Positions 54,372 to 64,000 of a stretch of DNA of 64,000 bases are shown piece by piece. This stretch comes from Citrus sinensis (Eukaryota > Streptophyta > Magnoliopsida > Sapindales > Rutaceae), in the NCBI RefSeq assembly GCF_022201045.2, contig NC_068563.1, positions 62,001-126,000 on the forward strand, read 5' to 3'. The notes beneath the pieces are model-generated. The model was not told where the DNA came from and did not search any database. It saw only the letters and a list, made by a program, of their open reading frames with translations. A program made the position numbers and the translations under genes. The stretch's first letter is position 1; each line of letters opens with the position of its first letter.

Positions 54372-55917
54372 ATTCGAAGGAAATATGTAAGTTTATGAAG
54401 TTTAACGCCACTAGTGGAATTGAAATACTGGTTAATCAAGCAAGTTTAGAATCCGTGGAAAATCAAACCAAAATATGAAAAGGTTTAAAAGACACACTAA
54501 TTAATTAAGTTGCTGGGCTTCAGTCATGAAACCTTAAACAAAGCAGAGTCTTCAAAGTTACGTCATAATGTGATCACCAAATAAATACTTAAGTTTTAAA
54601 GGAAAGAAGGAGCCAGTTGTAAACTAAAGTTTTCAGAAAACGACAAAACACTAAAAAATTTCACTCGCCAAATTTCACAATCTCAGGGCACATGAAAGTG
54701 TATCAAAAGTTAGGGCATGTGATCGATGTGATTACATAAGTTGCAATTAATTAATTGCTAATATTTAATGATTCATTCCTTTATCTATGGCTTCCATAAA
54801 TTTTATATATATATATATATATTAAAGAACCCTAAACCAACACCATTTAGATATTTAAAGAACCCTCGTCAAATTAGGTCATCACAGTACTCGAATCGGA
54901 TGAACATTTTATGTTCATGTACCATTACTTATTTACATTCATTTGTGGGGGGGACAACAGTCGGTGCATGCTTAAAGCACTATTGAGTATGGAGCGTGAT
55001 CTAGCAATTATTATTCTATTAATCTTAATTATCTTTTTAGTTAAGCTGTGACTCTTCAATAAATTTAAAAAAAAAAATAGAAATAAAAATAAAAATAAAA
55101 ACATCAACATGATAATGCATGTGACGTAGTTGTTGCATTTACTAGCAAGAAGATTGAAAACTAAGACGAGAGGAAAAGAAACAACAATAGGCTGGGCTCA
55201 CTAGGGTTCACCCATTTACTGAGGCCTGTACAGTGGATGGCCAACTACACCCACTTTGTCTACCACACAACAGTCATGCATTTTGTGGGACTATTTGAAC
55301 CCACTGAATTTCTTTCTACACCCGTCTTATAAAACTAACATTTTTTATCAGTTTAAAATATCAAAATCGCCCATTAATTTCCTTCCCTTTCTTACAATAC
55401 TTGTTCTCTCTCTACACCACTTTTTGCAAATTAAAAACTTACCGTTTCACTCTCTTTGGCCATGGATTCTTTTTCTTCTTAAATTCCACTACATTTTGTT
55501 TTTTGACATTTGAATTAGGACTTTATTTTATTTTATTTTCAAATTGACACGTAGATTTATAATTTTACACAAATTTATAGAAAAAAATTATTGCTTTCAT
55601 GGTTGCTTCAAAATCTTGATACACATTTTTGGATGGTGGGTTTGTTCCTATAAATTGAAGAAAGAGTAGTTATTATTATTCATCTCCTGGTGGAAGAGCT
55701 TTTGAATAAAATTAGTGAGCCAACCTAGACTCTACAATTTCTCTGCGAAGCATTCAAACTCCTTTCGCCCCGAGAACCGTAGTCTTGAAGCAGTGAGCCA
55801 CTAAACCATGATCTAGTATTGGCTGTAGCCTATAGGAAAATTATTTTTGATTATTTGTAAGATTTAACATTCATCTGTAGACGAGAGAAAATCAAAAGAA
55901 CTGGTTAGAGGTGATAA

Positions 55918-55960
<43 letters not shown>

Positions 55961-57980
55961 TAGGATTAATTTTATCAAAATTAATTTGATAATAAATATT
56001 TTAATTAAAAATATGTTGTAGAAAGAAAATTGATGGATTCAAATAGTCTCACCATTATGCATGACCCAAAATAAGGAGAAAATGATATCTACACCCCTAA
56101 ACTTAACCCTAGTGGACAAACAAATATATGTCATGTTAAAAATGGACAATTAAGGTCTATTATTTAAGAAATGAATATTTTTATCTCATTTTCTAATTGA
56201 GTTTTCATCCATGCATAAAAATAAGGTCATTGTATTGCATTAATTTTGGTAATATATTGTAGTACATTAACCTTTGTGAGCACTATCATACGCAGTATAC
56301 ACTACAACAGTCTCTTTATCTTCGTCCAAATAGAAAAAAAAAAAAAGCGAAAAAAGGTTTGTATATTTATTTCCATAACAAAGGAGGTCCTACCTATCTA
56401 TTTACAAAATAATGAAAGTGTTAGTCCACTTATTACAACATCTTAAAGGTCTGGAATTCTTTTTTCCAAAAATCAATTTGACGTTAAAGTACTGTACGTA
56501 ATTGTCAATTTTACAAGAGATCTTCTTTTTCCAATCTGTTCGTTCGGTGCAGGTGTTGAAACCTGACTTGCGTGTCTATAATTATAATAATTGGCCATAT
56601 ATAACTAACGGCACTAAGGAATAAGGATGCTTTCACATGTTCTTTCTTAATTCCCTTCCTTTGTGGACTACTTTCTATTGTTAGTCAAATGAAGACACAG
56701 AAGATAAAGACATTAACGACCAGGATCAGTAATGGTGGTTAGTATTGCCAAGCCACCTAAAAAGAAATGGTATTTACTATTTTTGCACCAATATTAACTG
56801 GTCACGGCACAACTTAACATCGCCGCTGGCTTTTGTACACCAAAAAGAATACTACTGGTTCTGTTTGGTAAAAACCAAGTAGTTTAGCACCTACTACTTA
56901 TCAGATTTTGAAGTCTTTTGAGTTTGCGGTTAGATAGATATCCAAACAGAATTGTTGGACATATCAGTCGCAAAATCGTTGGAAGCAAAGACAGATTGAA
57001 GGAGAGGAATCTCATTCGTGGAAACTGGAAGGTTCCATCTTTTTGGCAAAAATAACCCAACAATAAAAGTTTGTGATAAACTTTTGTGCTTTGATGTATG
57101 TTACTGGTGGTACCCCGTCTAAACTACATTCAAATTCTGCAATGTTCAGTAATTCACCGAGTGCCTGGAAAGCACGTGCATGTTCTTAAATTAAGTCCAT
57201 ATACATACAATACCGCAAAGAGGCCTGCATCGTAGCAGCTTTAGGCAAAATCCTTATTCCGCAACCATTAGATTCATGGAAATCAATGATATGCAAATTA
57301 ATGCGTGGATACAAATGGATTGATTCCCCCACTTTTCCATTTTTCAACTTGGATTAGTGAAAGCCGGAATATAATATATTCATGCGTACTCACCAAAGAA
57401 TTAACAAGAGATAAAACCAAAGAAAAGAATCGGAGCCTACTGCAACTCGAAACGCACCAGCAACATCCGGTTTAGTACAAGAGCACTCTAGCTGTCTCCT
57501 CACCCTTGAATGGATTTCCCAAGCTTTATCCATGTCATCACCTGCAAATTCCATAGAACTCTAGCAAGAAACACAGTTTTCACCTTCAACTTCTGTGATA
57601 ATTAAAGGCGAACTTGCAGAAATCACATTATCACATATCATGTAATGGTAACTACCAGCAAATCGTTAGCTTTCAAATTGTGTTCAAAATGCCGCATTAA
57701 GACATTTTATGAACAAGTAAATTGAAGTACTTAACAGGGCATCTAGAGATTTTTAAAAGAAAGGGGCTAGACTTTTTGTCATTATACAGAATTTGTAGAT
57801 TACAGGGCTTGAATTTGAAAAACATAAAATAAAAAAACCAACAAAAGAGAAAGAATATGTAGGAATTGCATCCTTTGTTCTCCCAATCCTCCCTCTCCAC
57901 ATGTCTAATTGAAGTTCATCTATAATAGTTATGCAGCATTTTTACACAAGCTTTTCTCAAGCCTCAAGGCTTTTTTTCTT

Positions 57981-60023
57981 CTAGGAAGAAGCCTTGGTAA
58001 CATCTTTGCTTGATCTGTTATACTTCATGTGGCTCTTAACGAGCTGTCCAGCTGCAAGAGCAGACATGAGTGAGAGCTCTCCAGCAAGAACAGAACCAGC
58101 TACAATGGTAGCTAGCAGCCTTGAGTTTGCCCCCGGCGACTCTTTGTTGGCACCTTTGACCCCTAGTAGGTTCAAACATGCTGACTGTGATGCAAGCTGA
58201 GTGCCACCTCCAACTGTTCCAACCTGAAGCCAAATATCAAATAGCAATATGAGACACTTTAGGCATTTCACATAAAATCTCAAACATCCCTCAATTGACC
58301 AGTCCCTAGGAAGAATAGCTAATATACCGATTTCATCCACCAATTTTCTAACAAAGTCTAGACACAAATTGATAGTCCACCAACAACCAGTATCTTATAA
58401 CGAAAACGTAAGACAAAAACAATTACCTCAATGGAAGGCATGGTGACAGAAACGTGAAGGTCCTTGCCATCATTAATTGCTTCCATCATCGTGATACAGT
58501 GAGAACTCTCCACATTTTGAGCAGGATCTTGGCCAGTGGCTATGTAGACTGCAGTGACGATGTTACTGGCATGGGCATTGAAGCCACCAAGAGCTCCAGC
58601 CATGGCAGAACCAGTAAGGTTCTTGAGCATATTAAGCTCCACCAGGGCATCCACATTAGTCTTCAATACTTTCCTGACGACATCACCCTTAATTATGGCC
58701 TCACAAACCACGGACTTGCCCCGTCCTTCAATCCAGTTGACAGCAGCAGGCTTCTTGTCGGAACAGAAGTTACCTGAATTACGCACAACGCAGTACAAAT
58801 GGAAATTAGATTACTGTGGTAGAAATGGAAAAAGGAGAGGAACTAACAAATAGTCAAGTACCAGAAATGCCAATGACATCCATGTCGGGGAACTCAGCCT
58901 GGAGGAAATCCAGAACATTTTGGACTCCTTTGGAAACCATATTCATTCCCATAGCATCACCGGTGCTGCAAGTAAATCTGAGGTAGAGATTTTTGCCAGC
59001 AATAGCACATTTGATGGCCTGAAGTCTAGCAAATCTGCTAGATTTATTGAAAACCATAGACAAAGGATCGAAATTGACAGGATTCTCCAGGAACAACTTC
59101 AACTCAGCAGCCCTCTTAGCACTCCCGAACCTAACAACGGGAGCTCTGGTCATCCCATCTTTCAACAAAACACTCGTAGCTCCACCGGACAAATGAATAG
59201 CTTTACAACCCCTGTTCGCACTCGCCACCAAGCACCCTTCGGTGGTGGCCATGGGAACCGAATACTCCCTCCCGTCAAGCAACAACGGCCCCGCAATGCC
59301 CACCGGAATCTGGACATAACCGACCGGCATCTCGCAACACTGCCCTAAAATGGACCCGTAATCAAAACCCTCCAATGGCAAACCATGCAAAGACTTGCCA
59401 GTTGATCTCTGCAAAGCCTCCCGCCTGATTGCCGCAGCCCTACGGCAATCCCCCAATTTGGATTCCAAAGAGTAAGACGGCGTCGTCCCATCCACCACAG
59501 ACTTGATCATCTCCTCATCCTCTTCGGTCGTAAACGTCAGCGTATTGGGATCGTGATCGATGATTAAGCTAGGCAGTGGCTGCGGCTGCGGCTGTGGCTG
59601 TGGCAGAGTCATGACATGGGAGCAATCGAGGGCTTGGCCACATGGTAAATTCCGAGAATCATCCTTAATGATGACGTGGCTATCCTCTTCCTCCAGGTCT
59701 TCGGAAGCCCACACGTCAGCAGAAGGCCGGAGGATTGACTGAACGAAGTCGATTCCGAAAAATCCCAGCAGATAAATACACGAAGCGACGAAGGCTACAA
59801 TGGCCACCATCTCGGAGAGTGTCACGACGTGGAGGGGCGTCGAATTGCGAATCTTCTCGCGCCAGCGGGAGAGCAAGTAGTAAACGACGGTGAAGAAGAG
59901 CGTGAAGAACAAGGCATTGATGATGTACAGAGGAAGCGGCAGCTGCGCGTGTGTTTCTTCCTCTTCGATTGTTTTGGAATGAACCGGTTTGGCAGAGGCA
60001 ATCGATCTCCGGCGGACTTCCAT
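57981..60023 (-). CDS. HMGR: 3-hydroxy-3-methylglutaryl-CoA reductase
   Basis: Exons 58862-60023, 58427-58773 and 57981-58223 give 583 residues. HMGR reduces HMG-CoA to mevalonate with two NADPH, the committed step of the cytosolic isoprenoid pathway, and sits in the ER membrane. Two membrane helices are at ~30-51 and ~71-91, then a variable linker with a (PQ)n run, then the catalytic domain. All catalytic residues are visible: Glu262 in TTEGCLVAS, Lys in SDKKPA (~394-395), Asp470 in GQDPAQN, His568 in KSHMKYN. Ser574 in NRSS is the plant SnRK1 site. GDAMGMN and GTVGGGTQ are intact. The N-terminal MEVRRR carries the ER retention-type arginines. Plant HMGR genes often have three introns; two are seen here. 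The promoter has a TATA box and two G-boxes. Confidence 0.97.
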
Positions 60024-60210
60024 TTTCGTGGTAAATGGCGACGGCCGGCCGAGGATCCGAGGGCGGATAGTTAAGATTAAAAGAAAAAAAAAATTACTTA
60101 GTTTTATATGTTAACGTACAAATGTAGCAGTGGTAGTCGTAGAATTTCTACGACACCGTAATAGATCTCTCGAGTTTGGTTAACGAGGAAGCTGGTGCTT
60201 AGGGCGCGGG

Positions 60211-60218
60211 CTTTTATA
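60211..60218 (-). promoter_or_regulatory. TATA box of HMGR
   Basis: The minus strand reads TATAAAAG, about 190 bp upstream of the HMGR start codon, giving a leader of roughly 160 nt. It is the best core promoter match upstream of the gene. Confidence 0.65.
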
Positions 60219-60253
60219 GAATTAGTTGGTAGGAAGAAGGGGGGAGGGGTCCA

Positions 60254-60290
60254 CACGTGTAGAACAAATGATACGGGCAAATGACACGTG
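60254..60290. promoter_or_regulatory. Two G-box/ABRE-like sites in the HMGR promoter
   Basis: CACGTG occurs at 60254-60259 and 60285-60290, each inside ACACGTGT, 31 bp apart and 36-80 bp upstream of the TATA box. This is the core bound by plant bHLH (PIF, MYC) and bZIP (HY5, ABF) factors. Binding is inferred from the motif and its position. Confidence 0.6.
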
Positions 60291-61290
60291 TTAGATGCGA
60301 GGCATTTTACGAGTTACGACGAGTTTAATTTCAAGAGTCAAAGTTTCAAAGTGAGTGGAAGGCCGATTGCGATTGTGGTATTGGGAAGGGATGATGCTAC
60401 CGCTTGTTGGTTTGCCGTTTATTGTTTTAATTTATTGGTCAAGTCTTTTACTTTGTTCCTCTTTCCAACCAAATTCCAAGTTCCAACTCACAGCTGCTGT
60501 TTTTTTTGTTTTTGGTCCCGGCAGACCAAACCCATACCGACAGCGCGGCTAATGGCTAGGATGTGTATTGATGGTTATTGATTACGGTAATTGTAATTTG
60601 TAACATTTATAATTTTATAACAAGAGAATAATAACTAAACTACCATATAATATTACGCGAATTTTTTTTTTTTTTCTATTCTTGTGTTTAAAAGTGTCTC
60701 TCTTAAATATGTCTATAAAGAGTTATGTTTATTTTGATCCGCTCTCTATCTATAAGAGCCAGACAATTTTTGAAGTGTAGCTTTGGCTAATATATTTGAA
60801 TTTGTTTCAATGTTCCATGGACTCGTTAGTCACCCTTCATGATTGGGGTTGGTTGGCGAGGTGAGGTCTAAGCACCATTGTCACTGGCTCTCGACGGGGA
60901 TTCATAAAGCGATCGGCACATAGTCCCGAAATTACTGGACACTCTGAGGCGTCCGATGCAGAGGTCCCTGAGCCAAATCACTCAACACCTAAAGAGTCTA
61001 AGTCGATGCTGGCACTTAAGCAAGCGTCCCTTCTATTTCCTTCCAACTGTCAAAACAAGAATAGAAAAAAAAAAAAAAAAAAACACTTGTTCAAAAGTAA
61101 ATGTAACATTTTCACGATACAAATTGATTGTCTGAAACCTCTATAAATTAAACCAAGTTAATTTTTCTTATTAAAAAAAAATTAAAATTTATCTTTCAAT
61201 AATGTGTTTTTCTACTACAGTACTACTGTTTTAATATCAAGAATTAAATGGGGCACTAAAAATATATTAAAGGACCTAACTAATAAAAAT

Positions 61291-62093
61291 GGATCCAACT
61301 ACGGTACCACCGTGGTACCCGTACCACTGGTTTTGTCTTTTATGCCAGCTGTGTTGTAAATTTTCATTGAACCCCTTTCATTCATTTTTATTTAAACTTT
61401 ACCTCATAAATATTAAATTAATTTCTATTGCATCCATATAAACATTATAATTAGCACCTTCTACTATTTGTTATTTATACATTTTTCTTCTATATTACAC
61501 CTTTATCACAATACCCCTCTCTTTATCACAAATACCGGCGAACCCGACCCGAATTTCGTTTCCATTTCCGTCCACGCCACCGGCTAAGGTTGGTACCGAT
61601 CGGAAGATTGTGCGACGTCGGTCATCTCCACGCCATTCTTGTCACAAAAATAACCGGGTCAACCCGACCCAGATTTTGTTTCCATTTCCGGCAACTCCAC
61701 CGGCCAAGGTTGGTACCGATCGGAAGCTCGTGTGATGCCGGTCATCTCCATGTCATCCTTGTCGCCGTAAAGCATTCGGAAAGCTGCCGATCGAAGCCGT
61801 GAAAAGTCACAAAATCCCCGCTTCAATTCGCCGTTGTTTCTCCAGTTTCCGGTGACGCCACCACTTGAGTTTTGTTCTCCACAATTCCCTCTGTCTTTTC
61901 TGACCAACCACAGCCACCGGAGGAGCTGATTTGCCGTTGATCGGCTGTTGAAGGATTCACGGGTTTGGGAGAAATGAACTTAATATTTTTGAAGCAAAGT
62001 TCAAATAAGAATAAGTGAAAGGGCTTCATGAAATTTTACACAGAAAAGACAAAAGCAGTGGCATGGTGCCACTGTTGCACGATAGGCGAGTCC
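61291..62093. mobile_element. Mutator-like non-autonomous element with GC-rich interior and 9-bp target duplication
   Basis: It is flanked by AATAAAAAT at 61282-61290 and 62094-62102, an exact 9-bp duplication. The ends are degenerate ~50-bp inverted repeats: left GGATCC...GTGGTACC...CCACTGGTTTTGTCTTTT; right inverse GGACTC...GTGGCACC...CCACTGCTTTTGTCTTTT. The interior is much richer in C and G than its surroundings and has a 120-bp tandem duplication (61541-61660, then from 61661). The GGATCC/GGTACC ends resemble those of the 14.7- and 21.9-kb elements. Confidence 0.8.
61541..61766 (+). repeat. 120-bp tandem duplication inside the 61-kb element
   Basis: AACCCGACCC starts each copy (61541 and 61661). 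Both continue through GTTTCCATTTCCG, AAGGTTGGTACCGATCGGAAG and CGGTCATCTCCA. Roughly 85 percent identical; no continuous plausible protein across both copies. Confidence 0.85.
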
Positions 62094-64000
62094 AATAAAA
62101 ATAGGTGCCATTTTAGATTAAGGTATATTATCATTAACTTATTTCATAAGTTTTGACAAATATGGGATTTGTTAATCTATTTTAAAGCTGCTTATTTTAT
62201 AAGTTTCTCCATTCTAATAGCAGTTTTTAAAAGTAAGTCTGAATTAGTCTAATTACGAAAATCTAAATGACGTGTTTGTTTTTCTTTTTAAAATATATGA
62301 ATATAAGTGGCGTTTTGTTTGTTTTTACAATAAAAAACATCTTAAACTTGATTATTTGACATTTATGTTATGATAAATTGAAACAGAAAAGAGGATTAGA
62401 TTTTATAGTTTAGGAAATAAATTATTTTACATAGATATTTTTTAAATATAATATTTACTTGTCATTCATACCTTTTTCCATTCAGATAAAAGTCACAAAA
62501 GTTTACTTTTTTTATTTAGATGTAAATATCTTAAAATCATACATAAGTTCCAAAAAGCAAATAAGCATATTTTAAAAAAGGTCTTAAATTAATAAAATTT
62601 TCAAACTTCAGACATTTATCAAACAACCTCTAAGTATGGGATTACTTTTTCTAAGCAGCTTATCAAATAAATTACCATATTTTTTAAAAGTTTCAATTAT
62701 AATCTTAATATTTTAATAAATGACAAATACTTATTTAGTCCTTATAGTTAAGGTTAAGTGCTCGTTTTGTCCCTATTTTTCAAAAATTATCTCAAGACAC
62801 TTTTACTGTTGAATATGTGAGACTCATACCCTTATATTTCCTTTTCTTTTGCAATAGAACCCTTACTATAATTTTAAAGCAATGTTTGATAATATACAAT
62901 AATCTTGCTAATAATTATTTACAACAAATTAATTTATCAAATTAATCCTAAAAGTAAAATAATAACAAAAAATTTTACATTTACTTTTATTATACTTTCG
63001 AGGTTAATTTTTATTAATTTTTTTATAGATAAATTAATTAATATCCCCAAGAATATTATTGTAAGGATATAATTGTAAAAGCAATGAAAAAAGGACATGA
63101 GTTGTCATATATCAAACAATAAGGGTGTTTTGAGATATTTTTCAAAATATAATGCCTAAACAAGCATTTCTCTTTTAATAAAAATAAAATTATGTGTTTT
63201 TTTAAAGCCAAACATATAAATAAAAATAATTTAAATTTATGACTATTGTGGTCGTTATATAATAATAAAAACTTTCATAATAAAATTTACCAAACGAAAT
63301 ACTCTACTTTTTAAACCCACAGCAATATCGACAACATAATTTATCAAACAACAAAGTATTTTTTTTAAATAGTAACTTATTTCATCAATACAACATAAAC
63401 ACCTTCTTCCATTAAACACCATGATCTCAAATTGGCTCGTATTTTCTAAAATGGGCCAAAGTGTCATTCTCTCTAGAGTTAATGATCTCTTTTATGTTTT
63501 ACTTTTATTTGAAGAGTCAAAAAATAACCACAATATCTAAAATGATAATAGGACAATCCACTGTACATCAACCCTACATGGTCACATTTCATACGGCTGC
63601 TTTATTCCATTAACACATTTTTCATTATATATACAATACTTTTTACACAATTCATATTTCTTTATTGTAAGATATGGGTTGAAAATTTTGAAAATGTAAA
63701 GAAAAATTTAGGACAATGTAACTCATTGAAGTGGATGCATGATAGATATATTTGACAAAATCATATTCTCTTTCAAATATAGTAAAAACCACTATGTAGT
63801 ATTACTCTATATGAGAATAACCTCCATATAATTATAAAAAATAATAGTCTAGTTTTGGTCCAATTATAAATAAAAATAAGCTTCATATAGTGATAAATTA
63901 TGATTTATCAAGATCTCGTCTTAAAAAATCATATTTACATAATAATAATTAAATATTTGTATATTGTAAGAATATATACTCTATGTTACATTAAAGGTTT

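Larger units (their letters stand above)
51795..57980. other. Long intergenic region between AHL and HMGR
   Basis: No convincing gene over 6 kb. It holds the AHL distal promoter, a 67-bp tandem duplication (52.6 kb), a hAT-like element (53520-54371), a GA microsatellite at about 55925-55958, and a short coding-like stretch near 57400-57545 on the minus strand (see findings). Its right end is the HMGR 3' UTR. Confidence 0.5.
60291..64000. other. Gene-poor AT-rich region downstream of the HMGR promoter
   Basis: No supported gene. 60820-61040 is a more GC-balanced stretch of unknown origin. 61291-62093 is a Mutator-like element. From 62.1 kb to the end the DNA is very AT-rich with only short chance frames. 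Confidence 0.5.

Noticed and set aside
61590-62029. Overlapping short frames in the 61-kb element
   Set aside because: They follow the tandem duplication and GC-rich composition of a non-autonomous transposon and match no family that I recognise.

Overview
This window is nuclear DNA of a flowering plant, most likely a woody rosid eudicot. The evidence is AT-rich intergenic DNA, GT-AG introns, plant-only families (phototropin, FAR1-related, CSLD, AHL, lectin receptor kinase) and many short non-autonomous DNA transposons. The species cannot be fixed from the sequence alone; the gene set would fit Citrus or a relative, which is only an impression. All spliced models below were built by hand from reading frame, splice sites and family knowledge. 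Their exon lengths add up to open frames.

Layout. 1-5427 (+): the 3' kinase half of a phototropin (PHOT2 type), cut by the window start, with a hAT-like element in one intron. 6383-8958 (-): AP-1 adaptor sigma subunit, convergent with PHOT2. 10193-10606 (-): small membrane-anchored RING-H2 protein. 12657-13691 (-): organellar PPR protein. 16480-17469 (+): mTERF protein of the mTERF6/PDE191 type. 18488-20997 (-): L-type lectin receptor kinase. 21-25 kb: nested DNA transposons and minisatellites. 25807-28977 and 32583-35230 (+): tandem FAR1-related genes, FRS5-like (full length) and FRS9-like (no FAR1 DNA-binding domain). 36592-42787 (+): ARID plus alpha-crystallin (HSP20) protein. 43749-47367 (-): cellulose synthase-like D. 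50501-51427 (-): AT-hook AHL protein. 57981-60023 (-): HMG-CoA reductase. 60-64 kb: gene-poor and AT-rich, with one Mutator-like element.

How the genes relate. This is an ordinary eukaryotic neighbourhood, not an operon. From memory of Arabidopsis gene order, the run RING, PPR, mTERF6, FRS9/FRS5, CSLD4 corresponds to At4g38140-At4g38190. The lectin kinase and the ARID gene interrupt that block here, and the two FRS genes appear in the opposite order. Several genes touch light or organelle biology (phototropin, FAR1 family, PPR, mTERF), but nothing in the sequence shows that they are co-regulated.

I did not find a clearly new biological system. The most notable material is the transposon layer. 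It includes at least three elements with exact 9-bp target duplications (Mutator-like), two hAT-like elements with 8-bp duplications, two abutting Harbinger-like elements sharing one TTAA, and a MITE nested in the terminal repeat of a larger element. These lie beside two genes of the FAR1 family, itself a domesticated Mutator transposase. The ARID protein also carries five degenerate tandem repeats in its acidic N-terminal half.
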